A DNA stretch of 64,000 bases from Undaria pinnatifida (GCA_012845835.1 JABAKD010000011.1:14397214-14461213); one strand, 5' to 3'. Numbered from the stretch's first letter, positions 1 to 13,082 are shown. A program made the numbers and translations. The notes: generated from the sequence alone by a model not told the origin.

Positions 1-41
1 CCTGTGCACCCGGGCACGTCAGTAACAGGAACCACGCTCAC

Positions 42-3000
42 CCGCCTCTTCTTGAACTCCTTGCGTCGAACCTTATCCATGAGTTCGTTCGTCGAATCGA
101 CTCCGTCGCCGATCGACTGCACAGCAGACGCGGCAGACGACGATTGGTAAAAATAAAGCTTTAATGTTTAAGAACACAGGCACACAACACGCGTGGGAGA
201 TGCGGCCGCGCCGTTCAGCATCAAACGCATCGCAACCAACGATGGAACACCACACACCACAGGCGACACCGAGCATCACACTCATGCCGCCGACGTATAC
301 AGGCCTCCGACAACGTTCGTTGTCTCGACTGACGGAGTGCACAGCAGAGTCATGGGGGGATGCAGCCTAACCTTAAACCAATCAACGTCAACCGAGTCAA
401 ACCAACGCCTAAACGCCAAAACCGTTCAGCGAAAACAGGCCACACCAACACTTCTACCCAGCAGGCGGCACGGCACGAGCATCACAATCTTACTGGTGAC
501 GTAGGTGGGGGCGCAAAGAAGTACGACCAGCATGCGTCATGTCGCGGACGTGTCAGATACCTCCGCTCATTGCAGCTCGGGGTACATCCCTACACCCCTA
601 CCCCAGCCTCCCGGGCTGAATCGTCTTGCTGATGCTGCTTTATCGCCTCCCTTTTGTCCGCAATTCCCCCTCTTAAGGTCCCAAAGAGGTTATTAGCCCT
701 CTGGGGGCCATGTATAGCAACCAAAAAAACGACGAGAACGACTTCATCAAGCGTCGAGCGTGAGCGGGCAGCAGCAAAATAAGTATCGCTATTCCGCGCA
801 AGTGTTGGACAGCTCCTTACACGGTAGTTCAGAACCCTGTGTTACCTCGGCAGGCAGGCAGGCAGGCAGGCAGGCGGGCAGGCAGGCCAGGCCGCTTGAC
901 GTGGCCGGTGTTACCATCGTCACGCCGTTGAAAGACTCGACACTTCGTCCCTCTTAAGTCACTTTATAGTCCCAAAGGCGTTGACCCTATTGACACTGCA
1001 TTCCTATTTTTGGGGACGAAACACTTGCAAAAATAGAGTTTAAAAAAAGTTAAATTTAGGATATATTCGCATTTTTAACCGGGTTAAGCCTTGTGCAGCA
1101 TTATCACCTGCTCGTTGTAGTCGTCTCCGCTTCCCGTGAGGATGGCGTGGTAGTACTTGTCGGGATGGAAGGATTTCCCATCCCTCTTCATATGGAACAG
1201 CTGGATCTCGATCGACGCATTCACAGCATCCTGCGAAAACCATAGCAACGAGGAACGTAGAAAAACGCGCCGGTTGAACAATGCGGTACAGCATCGGCCG
1301 CACCCAACGACGCAAAAATACACTTGCCCGACCAAGCGGCACCTTACTGACCACATCTTGTCAGCTCGATAAGCGGAAGACAACCGTACGGGGTGATATT
1401 TGGTGGCATCCTTCCGACAAAATGCGCGTTGGTTGGGTCACAAGGCAAGTTATTGCTATTGCTAGATGCAGTGTCCGAAGTAGGATGCAAGGAACTGCAC
1501 GACACGCGTGTGTATCCCTATTCGCAGCTTCACCGGCCCAGTAGACGTCTAAAGTAAATGGCCGTATACCCGGGTCCCAGCAGGGGTCATACAATCATAT
1601 AGGGGGTGCTACAGCACAATCATGTAGGCCCATGAACACGAAACACTTGGTACTGTGTGTAATAAGCACATCAGGCTCGCTTTCGGGGGGCGCTACTGTA
1701 GGAATAATTGGACAAAAAAACGTGCTCAGCGGAGAGATCTACACGGAATCCGAATCGGGTATGTGATACCCTATGCTCAGGGTTAGCGCCAAAATAAGGC
1801 GTCAAGCGTTGCTCAGATAAGGTGTTATTAGTCAGCGGGCCCATACTGTGTGGGCTATTGTATCAGGTGACATTGGAGGCACCTTGGCGACGATGTTGAC
1901 TTTTTTCTGCTCATCTTCGTCTCCTCTCAAAGGATCGTCGTCGTTCGTGAACAGGAAGATGCGCTTGTGATCCATTGGCTGCTTGCTGCGAACCGAAACG
2001 AAGCCGTCAAAACGAAGCCGTCAACAAAACCATCGAACGCCAAAAGCGGACAGCGAACAATTGACCAGAATGTTGATTCGTTTCTCTTCCTTCAGGCGGT
2101 TACACGTTGGCGATCGATAATTTTGAAATTAACACCAATGCTAGTGAACACCAACATCGTTCCATGAAAAGCAACGCACTCTCGGACTTGCTAATCAGAA
2201 CAGGCACTTGAGGGTGCTGGCAGAAAGAACGGTGTAATGTGAACACAACACACATTACAGTCTACATGGTCTGCAGTCAGACAAAGGGGCTACGCACTAT
2301 ATGTAGCACCTTTTTGATGTGAAGAGAACACACACACATTACAGTCACATTACAGTCACATTAGTCTACGTGGCCTGTAAGAAGAGAGCAGGGGCTAAGT
2401 ACTATACAAAGTACGTAGCACCTCGCTGATTGGCCAACCACTGCGAAGAAGACATCTAATTCGTCAAAAAATGCAGAGCCTTGGTTAGCCTGTGACATCT
2501 TATCCGTCATATCTGGCCAACATCACCACAAGTTGTTAGACTATAGCAACAGCAACGCCTTGAATGGTCATGAACTCTGTGTAGCTTCGAAAACAAGTTG
2601 TATCCACGTCTGGCCAACACCACTGCGAGTATAGCAACACCAAACGCCTCACATGGTCATGAACTCTGTGTGGCAGGACCAAAAAGCGCTGCGTAGGGGG
2701 CACGGGTCGTCCGCCCCAATGGAACCGTACTTGCTGTCGAAGCTGACTTCTCCCTTCGCCAAAGCCTGCCACGGAACACAGCATATAGCATATATCATTA
2801 TGGAAAACAACACTATTAATAGCGGTCAGAAGCCAATCCAGAACAAATCGAACTTATTATACCCCTACGTGTATAACCGAGCCGTTTCGAGGCAGCTCGT
2901 TTCCAACGAAGATGACACTCGTAGGAGACCGCGGTTTCACCCTTTAACCGGCCGCATCCCTACGCTCAAAGTGCATATTAAGGCCAAAAGAGGTTTCGAC

Positions 3001-4722
3001 AGCCCCCGAAAGACTGGTCTCCTGTTAGCAGCATCTTTCGTGTGATCATGAAACGCATTTCGACGCTTTCTACCCGTTCGCATTGACAGGGTACCCAAGA
3101 TATCCCACCGATATAAACTCGACGTGAAAGCGCGTGCGAGTAAACGCCAAAGCAAACAATCTCCCGGTATACAATGCTACCATTAACGCGGCGTCCGATG
3201 TACCACGTGCACTTCATAAAATAAACATACGCACCCCATGGCACGCGCGATCGAAGTATAACACGCAGCTAGCAAAGGCGAGCACAAGGTTCGCGACCAC
3301 ACAGCTGAAGTATATGTTATTGTTACATTCACAAGTAGAGATCAGTGCTCATTGGTATCAACGGCTCACATCTAGGTCGCGGATTCGCTTGGCGCTAGGA
3401 GGCGCGAGATCGAGGGCGACGAACACGTTAGCGTTGTTCTCCTGAAAGCAGATGAACAAAACGATAATGGTATGCGGGGGGGGGGGGGGGGGGGGGCGTC
3501 GTTAGGAGGGTTTAGGCGGACCGTCAAGGCCTGCTAGACGCACAAATGGTAACGAAAGTTACTACAGTAACCGGCAGTTGCTGTACACCAGCACTGTACA
3601 TAGCGGGTTGCCAAGACATAAAAAAACGTTCGATCATGGAATCCCAACCCTGCCGCCGCAAAAAGAAAAAAAACGCCATGAAAAGGCTAACAATATCAGC
3701 CAGGTGAACGGGCGCAGGTAAACAACACCCACATTGCGAGAAAACAAGCCTCGATCATGGGAATCCGAATCCGTCGCCGCAAGAAGCAAACGTACGTTAT
3801 GAGAAGGCTGCTTTGACGGAAGACAAACCAGGCGAACGGGTTCACGCAAACACAACCCATGTTTGGCAAAAACAACTCCTCCGTTACGGAAACTCCAACC
3901 CGCCACCAGTACCGCAAAAAACAAAAACAAATTACTCCTACGGAACTCCCGTTGATGCAAAAAGAAAAGGAAGTGTAACGAGAACGTTAGAGCAAGGGCC
4001 AAGGAAAGTCGCCAAGGCTAAGGGAGGCAGGCAAATAAAACCCACATTAGGGTCGGAGGTTTTGCGAGTGCCGAAGAAAGTAACGCCAACCCTGTGCTTG
4101 TCGCTCTGCACCACCTTGGTCTTCATCAGCTGGACGGCCGTCTTCAAAGAGGCATGGAACGGTGTCTGCCACAAACAACACACAAACGGCAAAAACAACA
4201 AATAAGCAAACAACCGAACGGACGGACATACAAAACGAACGATCGAACGAACGACTGACCGATCTACACACCGACCGACCGACCGACCGGCCGAACGATC
4301 GAACATTAGAGGCAACAGCAATAAAGGAAAGGCGCGCACATAACGAATAGGACCCGCAATAGTCCCACACTACTACCAAGTAGTTCGCCCCAACAAAAAT
4401 GCGCGCAGTTGACTGTTAATAGTGAAGCGTACTACTATAAATAGTCGCGTTGTGCTCAATTGTCATCGCTTATCCAACATAACCTACTGGTCTACCCATT
4501 ATCTTAATCCCCCCTTCCCGTCCACAGAGTGCGAGTGTGGCACAGAGCACTAACCTCCCCAAAGGCATCCATGGGCTCGAACATGTTTGGTCGAGCGTCG
4601 ATCAAGAGTATGTTGTGGTCGTTGCTTGACCTCACGTGCCCATCTCCCTCCTCCTCTTCCTCGCCTCCGTCGTGCAAGTCGTCATCCCCCCCTTCCTTAC
4701 CGTAGTCCCCCGAGTAGGACAT
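42..4722 (-). CDS. KU70: Ku70 DNA-end-binding protein, N-terminal part (7 exons, runs off left edge)
   Basis: Ku70 pairs with Ku80 to form the ring that binds broken DNA ends and starts non-homologous end joining in the nucleus. Exons (minus strand): 4722-4555, 4165-4046, 3441-3370, 2765-2653, 1985-1883, 1230-1108, 116-42; all introns are GT-AG and all phases agree, giving 258 codons. Residues 1-31 are acidic, as in many Ku70 proteins. The Ku-type vWA-like alpha/beta domain follows: NILLIDARPNMFEPMD (about 36-51), TPFHASLKTAVQLM, VALDLAPPSAKRIRDL, KYGSIGADDP and the hallmark KRIFLFTNDDDP from exon 5. Exon 7 ends in a basic stretch, KVRRKEFKKRR. The family is usually about 600 residues, so the beta-barrel and C-terminal parts lie beyond base 1. 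The ATG at 4722 was chosen because the acidic start fits the family; the frame stays open upstream to about 4887. Family recognition is strong; exon edges are inferred. Confidence 0.9.
849..892. repeat. (GGCA)n microsatellite in KU70 intron 6
   Basis: About ten GGCA copies with one GGCG variant. Confidence 0.9.
2528..2600 (-). repeat. Decayed copy of the KU70 exon-4 tail inside intron 4
   Basis: ATGGTCATGAACTCTGTGT occurs at 2564 and, 89 bases on, at 2653 where it is the real end of exon 4. Flanking CTATAGCAACA / GTATAGCAACA and TCTGGCCAACA boxes repeat with the same spacing. In the copy the donor GTGAGG has become TCAAGG, so it cannot be used. Confidence 0.75.
3476..3496. repeat. Poly-G run of 21 in KU70 intron 2
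   Basis: Uninterrupted G run about 35 bases upstream, in transcription order, of the exon-3 acceptor; on the transcribed minus strand it is a C-rich pyrimidine tract. Confidence 0.95.
3640..4045 (-). repeat. Degenerate tandem repeat following KU70 exon 2 (period about 120 bp)
   Basis: Three diverged units in intron 2 share, in plus orientation, an ACACCCACATT or ACAACCCATGTTT box like the one at the exon-2 donor (ACCCACATT at 4040-4048), followed by CC(G)GCCGCAAAAAG-type sequence. It seems to be a decayed amplification of the exon-2/intron junction. Confidence 0.5.
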
Positions 4723-5735
4723 GCCTATGACGCCGTTGATACGCTTGATATTCTTGGTGTGCTCGATGCGCTTGACCTGTTTGCATGTGTTCGACGTGAT
4801 TGATAAGCTTGACGTGTTTGATGCGATAAAGCTGCTGGGATGTGTTCGATGAGTTTGCTGCGTTTGGTAAGCTTGAAAGAACCACACATACCAGCCGGTT
4901 CAAGTCGTGTACTTTGGGAAACTGCTCTACAATACTGCTGCTGTAACTGGCGTGCCGACATTGCTTGCCAAGTTGCTCGGTTGTGCGAATTTGCGCCCAC
5001 ACACACAAACCACCGTTATACTCAAGGATAGATGTAGACGGTGTTTCTGTGTGTATGTGTATGTTTGTGCGCTTCTGTATGCTCCAGAAAAGTGTGCCTC
5101 GTGCGTCGAGTGTGTTCTGCCACAAAATCAGTATACAGCATCAGCACAGTCAGCAGCAGCAGTGCAACGCCAGCCATGTGTCAAGCTATGATACTAGGCA
5201 TTGCCCTTGTGCCAGTAGTCACGGTGTATGTGTGCGGTTAGTGCACAGGAAGAGACCGAACCACGACAACATTTTCACGTCCAATGCAACAATCACACAC
5301 ACATCGTCGAAGCTACAGCCTCATACCACGTATACGAGGCATAGAAAAAGCAGTAGTAGCTCATAGATATAATTACATTTGTCCTCGAAATTTTTTTAAA
5401 CCTTATTCACTTGGTTAATGGGACCTGCTTCGCTCTCAGCGCTCCCCCTTGGAACACGCCTGCCTAAACCCCCCTCTTGGAGAACCTTCCCGGCATTCTT
5501 CGCGTTCCTTACTTTCTTCGCTTTCTTCGTTTCCTTTTTTCCCGTTTCTCTCTTTATTTTTTTCATTCCGTAACTTTATCCAACGTATGATCTACGATTT
5601 TAGGGTGTTTATTTTCGTTTTTACCAACGCATGATCTACGACTCTACGACGCATCTACGGCGCAAAGTCGTGAGATGTTGAAGTTGACTGCCGGCTTTTT
5701 AGTGTTCTACAAGTAGGCACCTACTTTCAGCTCCC
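4723..5735. other. KU70 5' flank, no gene found
   Basis: Upstream of KU70 on the minus strand. Contains GATGCGCTTGA/GATACGCTTGA-type short repeats (4738-4870) and CA/TG-rich sequence. No TATA element can be called with confidence. Confidence 0.6.
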
Positions 5736-7490
5736 TACGCTGGCCACCTGTCGCCGTGGCGCTTCCCCACCACGTTACAACTCGGAGAGCGAGAAGCATG
5801 TCGTCTTCAAGCATCTATCGTAGCTCTCCTGCTGAAAAGCCGAAGCCCACCAACCAAAGCCAAGGAGGGGGAGGTGGTGGAGGCTCTGCCGGTGGCGGTG
5901 GTACTGCTGCACTGCTGTTCTCCTGTATGTAGTAAAAGTTTGGTCGGTGGGTGGGTGGAGGGTGCACTGCGTCGTTCGTGGTGGGTGGGTGGGCCGTTCT
6001 GTACGTGGGAAAGCCGAAGCCCACCAACCAAAGCCAAGGAGGGGGAGGTGGTGGAGGCTCTGCCGGTGGCGGTGGTACTGCTGCACTGCTATTCTCCTGT
6101 ATGTAGTAAAAGTTTGGTCGGTGGGTGGGTGGAGGGTGCACTGCGTCGTCCGTGGTGGGTGGGTGGGCCGTTCTGTACGTGGGAGTCTTTTTTTCTGTTT
6201 CCTGTTTCATAAGAACCAACCAACTAACTGCGCCCCGCGTACCAGGTGTATATTTTGTTCGACGAATTCTATTTATACGTCCCACGCCCATAAATAAACG
6301 CCAGTAAGCTAGCAGCTGGTTACGCTGGCCACCTGTCGCCGTGGCGCTTCCCCACCACTTTACAACTCGGAGAGCGAGAAGCATGTCGTCTTCAAGCATC
6401 TATCGTAGCTCTCCTGCTGAAAAGCCGAAGCCCACCAACCAAAGCCAAGGAGGGGGAGGTGGTGGAGGCTCTGCCGGTGGCGGTGGTACTGCTGCACTGC
6501 TGTTCTCCTGTATGTAGTAAAAGTTTGGTCGGTGGGTGGGTGGAGGGTGCACTGCGTCGTCCGTGGTGGGTGGGTGGGCCGTTCTGTACGTGGGAAAGCC
6601 GAAGCCCACCAACCAAAGCCAAGGAGGGGGAGGTGGTGGAGGCTCTGCCGGTGGCGGTGGTACTGCTGCACTGCTATTCTCCTGTATGTAGTAAAAGTTT
6701 GGTCGGTGGGTGGGTGGAGGGTGCACTGCGTCGTCCGTGGTGGGTGGGTGGGCCGTTCTGTACGTGGGAGTCTTTTTTTCTGTTTCCTGTTTCATAAGAA
6801 CCAACCAACTAACTGCGCCCCGCGTACCAGGTGTATATTTTGTTCGACGAATTCTATTTATACGTCCCACGCCCATAAATAAACGCCAGTAAGCTAGCAG
6901 CTGGTTACGCTGGCCACCTGTCGCCGTGGCGCTTCCCCACCACTTTACAACTCGGAGAGCGAGAAGCATGTCGTCTTCAAGCATCTATCGTAGCTCTCCT
7001 GCTGAAAAGCCGAAGCCCACCAACCAAAGCCAAGGAGGGGGAGGTGGTGGAGGCTCTGCCGGTGGCGGTGGTACTGCTGCACTGCTGTTCTCCTGTATGT
7101 AGTAAAAGTTTGGTCGGTGGGTGGGTGGAGGGTGCACTGCGTCGTCCGTGGTGGGTGGGTGGGCCGTTCTGTACGTGGGAAAGCCGAAGCCCACCAACCA
7201 AAGCCAAGGAGGGGGAGGTGGTGGAGGCTCTGCCGGTGGCGGTGGTACTGCTGCACTGCTATTCTCCTGTATGTAGTAAAAGTTTGGTCGGTGGGTGGGT
7301 GGAGGGTGCACTGCGTCGTCCGTGGTGGGTGGGTGGGCCGTTCTGTACGTGGGAGTCTTTTTTTCTGTTTCCTGTTTCATAAGAACCAACCAACTAACTG
7401 CGCCCCGCGTACCAGGTGTATATTTTGTTCGACGAATTCTATTTATACGTCCCACGCCCATAAATAAACGCCAGTAAGCTAGCAGCTGGT
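5736..7490. repeat. Three exact-length 585-bp tandem units with nested 174-bp duplication
   Basis: Units begin at 5736, 6321 and 6906 and differ at only a few bases (for example near 5772 and 5975), so expansion or homogenisation is recent. Each unit holds a further direct duplication of 174 bp (for example starting at 5836 and 6010). Both periods are multiples of three, so a 194-codon frame stays open in each unit on the minus strand (proline-rich, with PPPAEPPPPPPPWLWLVGFG twice), and its TAG stop is followed at once by the next ATG. A plus-strand frame is open too. I regard it as a minisatellite-like array; a coding role is not shown. Confidence 0.9.
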
Positions 7491-7890
7491 TATTTTTAGG
7501 CGCCCCAAGTACAATCTTCATGGCAAGTTGTAGAGTCACGTGCTTGTCCAATGTACACTGGGTAGTCGGGCTCGTGTTCCATATACTGCAAGTAGTGGTG
7601 TACAACCACAATGCCATCTTGCGTTCGTATTTGGTGCTCTACCACAAGCAGCTGGTGGTGATGATGCGCTATCATACACCCGTTCTGAATAATAAATGTA
7701 TTTTTTTGTTGTATTCGCCCGCACTGCCAATCTGAACGTGACATCGCCAGCAAGCTCGCAACACAGCACAGAGTAAACAGCTCTGCCCATAGAGCTCTTG
7801 GCATTATCAAGTCGCGGGCTTCATGAAACCATGCACCTTCTATTCCTGTCTCTTTTACATTTGTTGTGTTGTATTCCTGGCGCGAGCGTA

Positions 7891-8037
7891 GCGGGCGGCG
7901 TCTGCCGCCCGCGGAGCAGAGCCCTTGTACCAGGTACATATTATTGGAAAGCCTATTATTACATATGTTCCCTCTTTCAGACATAAGACGCCCCCGGGAT
8001 ATGAAGTCAACCCATGCCAAAGGGGAACCTTGTACTG
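7891..8037. repeat. Two hairpin elements with CTTGTA box
   Basis: The first (7891-7912) is a perfect 9-bp stem GCGGGCGGC/GCCGCCCGC with a GTCT loop, followed by GAGCCCTTGTA. The second (7988-8036) is CCCCCGGGATATGAAG ... AAGGGGAACCTTGTA. Confidence 0.65.
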
Positions 8038-8899
8038 CTGCTGAATCAGGTGTGAGAGGAAGGCGAACAATTTTGAAATTTGAATCGGTTTGCTGGACGT
8101 CGATACGAAGTCTGCCTCCTATTAATAGCAGTATGACGCCAAACTGTTGACATTTCAACGAAACACTGCGATCGTAGCTGTTACAACATGACGGCACTAG
8201 CTAGTGCTCATCCATGGCATCAGGTGCTCCTATAGCAAGGCAGCAGCTACAGGAACACGTGCACAGCGTGAGAGTAGAGAAGTACCATATGCATACCACT
8301 ATGATCAGATCCTCCCGCTATGCGTTTGAGAACACACACTTGTACATATCACAGCAAATTCGCTGCCCGCGAGTGTTTGTGCTCCGAGTTATATCCTATA
8401 CACGGCAACCCACCGACAAGAACAACATGACAACCGAGACAACAGTGCAGGCCAGAACATACATGCTCGCATATCAGGAATCGCTCACCGCCTCACCTGA
8501 TGCTTCCCCCTCAGACCTTCAGCAGAGTAACCTCTTTCCTGCCTTTCTTGTGAGAGAGTGGGCTCGAGCGAGTGAGCGAATTTGTTTCTATGACTGAAAA
8601 CGCATGATATCACTGCAAAACCCCTGGTGAGGGGATCGGGGACACAACACACGGAGTCAATTTTTTCGGTGGGACACAGGACCGCTGGTGAGCCCCAACG
8701 AACATCATAGCTTCGGGGTGGGACGTGCGGAGCACGGCGAGAAGTCTCAACGACAACAAAGATCACGTAGTGGGCTATGATTCAATGTCTTCGGGGAATA
8801 GTCTGTGCCGATAAAACGTTTTGACATATCCTACTGCTGTCCAATCACAGTGCATACAGACGGCGGGACTGTCACTTTTTCCCCATTCACGCGGCGGAA

Positions 8900-9740
8900 C
8901 TCGAGCACGGCACCATGCCAGCATGACAGCATGGCAGCATACCAGCATGATAGCGTGGGTTGCGGCTACTACATGCGGGTTTGCGTTGTATCTAGTCTAG
9001 CATCATCTGCTCTGCTACCAGCGAAGGTAGACTGCATGCGAGGAAGTTTGTGAACCTGATGCAGGCAGCGGACCTGACCACCTGACCCCGCTATGCAATT
9101 TCGGCAAGCGGGTGATCACGTGATGATCACGTCGTATCATAGATACCAGGTGCCTGGTATGATAGATGACATCACGAGCTGATACCAAGGGCACGGCAGC
9201 ATGGTAGCATGATAGCGTGGGACGTGGCCCCGATCCACACGTGTGTTAGATCCGACCCCGCTTTGCATCTACTACTGTACCGCAGTTACATGCCGCTAAC
9301 AGGTGATCACGTGATCACAGATCACAGGTACGTACCAGGTATGACACATGGCCCCGCAAGCACGACGGCATAGCAGCATACTAGCATGGGCCCCGGTCCC
9401 GCCCCACATGTATGTGGCGTGGCCAGTGTAGCACCATCTGGTCTGCTATTAATACCAGCGGAGGTAAACCAGGCGATATGGTCTAGAGATGAACCTGCTC
9501 GCTGCACGCAGCGGACCTGATAACGCGATCACAGGTAGGCATGATACTTTACACCGCGAGCATGACAGCATGAAGCTTGAGTTAAAGCGTGAGTCGTGGT
9601 CCGGTCCACGGGTGTATGGTGTGGCTACTGCAGTATAGAACCATCTATCTGGTCTGCTACCAGCGGAGGTAGACCAGGCGGGATGGGTTGTGAACCTGAT
9701 GCGCGCGGTGGGCCTGACCACGCTGTGCTACTCGTACCAA
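8900..9740. repeat. Degenerate tandem region with GTGATCACGTGAT boxes
   Basis: Units recognisable by GCAGCATGATAGCGTGG, CTGCTACCAGCG(A/G)AGGTAGAC, GAACCTGATGC and GGTGATCACGTGATCAC recur near 8930, 9195, 9362 and 9560 with irregular spacing of about 170-270 bp. Confidence 0.65.
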
Positions 9741-11587
9741 GTCGTCCTCGCGTGGAATTATTCTACTTTAGGTTAGGCGCGACCGATGTATCACGGACGC
9801 CTTGCAAAGCTAGGTATCGATCCATGGGAAGAACTACAGCTGGCGCCGTATTTCTACCCTTGATAAAGCCCAGACTTTAAAGTAGATCTCGAAGCATCAT
9901 CGTGTTTGCGCATCAATGAAAATTATATAGTCTACAGTAGGGTCAAGAAATGCGTGGGCGTTCTGCGTTCTCACGGACTTCTTCACCCAACACCAGACCC
10001 AACACCATCTCAACGGGACACTCTTAATCTGTCATATCAAAGATACGTTGATATGGCTCTAGTTTGTGCAGGTATAGTCTACTACAGCAGTGTACCTGAA
10101 CAATGGTTCCGGGTAGATAGAGGAGCTCCATTTTTTTTTGTGAGGTTCCCTATTTGAGGAGCTTTACATGCACATACATACAGTGTAGACCTAGCTAGCT
10201 TTAGAGACCTCTCCCAAAGACGGACTTGGAGAAGAAGAAAAAAAACGACTACCCGGGTGAACAATAACATGGCTTAGGTGTATAACGAAAAATTGTGCAG
10301 AAAAAGATCAATAAAACTCTGACGATTTTAATTGTTAAGGGGTTCCCTCATTCATAAACCGTACCATTAGGCAAAAAGCGCTACCTCTCTCGTAGCACGC
10401 GTCTGCCCTATGGCAGCTTCAGTTACACACAACATACAGCAATCAAATGTATTCATTCCCCGTAACCCGTAATGCTTAGGCCAAGCTTGTTGTGTGGAGT
10501 TATTTCTTACGAGAGCGCCGGTAGTGGCTCTTTCTTATGAGAGGACCGGTAGTGTTATAGGAGTGCTCTAACAGTAGTGTATCCTGTTTAGACGACGCAC
10601 TCACCCCGTCGCAGGTGTCACATCTTCGAAGGGCAACGTTTTAGACTAACTGCACTGCTGAAAGATGACAGACGTAGAAGCACGAACGGCGCTACAATTC
10701 CGTTTGGATGCACATGTAATTTTGTGAGGCTCCTACTCCTACTCGCTTCTCGCTTGAGGAGAACAATACTTTAAACATATTTTTGCAACCCAAACCAGTT
10801 TGGAAATTGGGTTTGGAAATTGCAAGCATACCCCAATGAAGCCCTAACGTTACCAAGCGTGTATGCGTGTGTGATATGTAAGCCATTTTTTTTTCGTCCG
10901 TCCGATATCGCTGCGATCTTAGTTTGTTTTAGCATGACATTACTCCGGTCGAATGTTCTAGTCTAAACCCATTCATTGCAACATTTGAAGCCTTTTCGCG
11001 TCTCCGTCCTGTTCATGTTAACTGCATGCATGCTGACATCGAACAATAAATATCACTAACTAGTAGCTTTTTTGGGGACCTTTCGTCTACTAAATGGCTA
11101 CGTGTTACCACATATCACAGAGAAATCGGCAATCGGCACATTATTGCCATGTACTAATTAGCAACGGAGCCGTGATCACAGGACTCATCATGCTACGATG
11201 GTTAAAAGTTAAAAAACGAATTTAGCTGTAGGGGTGCAACTAATGTTTTCTGGGATTCCTTAGTTGAACAGCTCTGTACCTAGACCAACCTTGTTGACCT
11301 TGTTGACCTTATTGGCCTTGTTGGCTTTGTTGGCTGTTGTAATAGTAATATCACCCATGATCACTCCCATGAACTAAGTAACTGAGAGAACCGACCAATG
11401 GTAAACCCGATCGAAAGTACCACGGCCCAGGTATAGTTCGATGAGGAAAAATACCAATAACAGTGTAAAACACAATGGATGGCATCCAACGTCACTGCGT
11501 ATTAATAAATTAATAATGCTTGAGGTATCCGATGAATATGAAGAGTTCCGCCAGTCACCAATAATGTGTTTGAGCAAGGTGCGTTCG
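9741..11587. other. Stretch without recognised gene
   Basis: Only short frames. Contains TTGAGGAG motifs (10155, 10754) and a CTTGTTGACC/CTTGTTGGCT short repeat (11287-11335). Confidence 0.6.
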
Positions 11588-11838
11588 TACCCCTGTATCG
11601 CACAAACCCCTTTAGAACTTAAGACGCAAAAGTTGACGAAAGAAAACGCCGACTACAGCAGCATCGGTCACATGAATTAATCCGACTTGCTGGTGTATTA
11701 TTAATAGCACATGTGTTCGAACTGCACCGCAGGAAACTGTGAGGCAAGCAAGCCTGAGGCATGACGATATGAACTCGGATTGCCTCAAGCTTTTCCTAGA
11801 CGCTTGGTTAGATCGCGCTCGTTGCTTTTTGGTCTGTC
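11588..11838 (+). repeat. Dispersed repeat R1, copy 1
   Basis: Shares with 29132-29386 and 37601-37833 a roughly 240-bp sequence: GACTACAGCAGCATCGGTCA, CATGTGTTCGAACTGCACCG, TGTGAGGCAAGCAAGC, TTTTCCTAGACGCTTGG, TTTGGTCTG. Read in frame pieces it gives ADYSSIGHM, CSNCTAGNC and NSDCLKLFLDAWLDRAR, suggesting a decayed mobile-element ORF. Confidence 0.75.
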
Positions 11839-11844
11839 CATGGT

Positions 11845-12330
11845 ATTGTATGTAGTGTATGTAGTGTATGTATTGTATGTAGTGTATGTATTGTATGTAG
11901 TGTATGTATTGTATGTAGTGTATGTAGTGTATGTAGTGTATGTAGTGTATGTAGTGTATGTAGTGTGTGTAGTGTATGTAGTGTATGTAGTGTATGCAGT
12001 GTATGTAGTGTATGTAGTGTATGTAGTGTATGTAGTGTATGTAGTGTATGTAGTGTATGTAGTGTATGTAGTGTATGTAGTGTATGTAGTGTATGTAGTG
12101 TATGTAGTGTATGTAGTGTATGTATTGTATGTATTGTATGTAGTGTATGTAGTGTATGTAGTGTATGTAGTGTATGTAGTGTATGTAGTGTATGTAGTGT
12201 ATGTAGTGTATGTAGTGTAGGTAGTGTATGTAGTGTGTAGTGTATGTAGTGTATGTAGTGTATGTAGTGTATGTAGTGTATGTAGTGTATGTAGTGTATG
12301 TAGTGTATGTAGTGTATGTAGTGTATGCAG
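11845..12330. repeat. 9-bp minisatellite (GTATGTAGT)n
   Basis: About 54 copies with a few substitutions. The unit is a multiple of three, so long meaningless frames are open on both strands. Confidence 0.97.
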
Positions 12331-13082
12331 TATGAACTGATCACGAAAGGGCTAAAGCACGCGTCACAAAAGGGTTCGTTTGTACTGATGTCGTTGACTG
12401 CATTACATTAATTAAAGCCGTAATAACAGCCCTGCTGCAGAATTACATCCTACGTATGAAATAGATAGCAGAATCGAAAGGGTTCGTCATCATTGGCGAC
12501 TTTTCTGCACCATCCTGAAGGGAAAGGTAGGGGCGAACGCATGACACATACACGATACGGTTAAAGGCGCGAACGCATGGTACATACATAATAATAGCAT
12601 TACATACCCGGTACATGCTATATGGTAAAGCTGCACTTTTTTTCCTGAGGTTTATTGATCACTTGAGGAGCTGTATTCTATGCACTACACACTATACACT
12701 ATACACTATACACTATACCTCACCCAAAAAGTGACTTATTATTGGATTACACTGAAAGTGCAACCATTACGATGAACAAACCATTCCATGGTCTAGATAC
12801 AAAAAGCGTTCACGCTGCAAAAGGCCAATCAATTATACGGCAGTGGGGTTGTGTTGTTTTACCCCCTTTTGACCACTTTTGGGCACTTTTTTTAGTGGCT
12901 CGGTGTCACCCGCGCGAATGACCCCCCTGCTCCTTGCGGCCACACAGGGTTTCTTTCTTTCCTTCTTTCGTGCTGTTTAACATTCTCGATATTAATACGA
13001 AAAGGGATGGTTAGCTACGCTGCAAGAAAAAAATCGCCGAACGAACGTGTGTTTGTCAATGAGGTACAGAGTCACTCGTGTT
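12331..13082. other. Stretch without recognised gene
   Basis: Contains one array fragment at 12685 and a CGGTGTCACCC motif (12901) also present near 59994. No coding evidence. Confidence 0.55.
12685..12720. repeat. (ACACTAT)n short array
   Basis: Four to five copies next to a CTTGAGGAGCTGTAT motif that also precedes the array at 27705. Confidence 0.8.

Noticed and set aside
7496-8197. 233-codon minus-strand frame
   Set aside because: Low-quality composition, overlaps two hairpin elements and shows no family motif or gene-like codon bias.
11780-12344. 146- and 178-codon frames in the 9-bp array
   Set aside because: Pure product of a 9-bp unit without stop codons.
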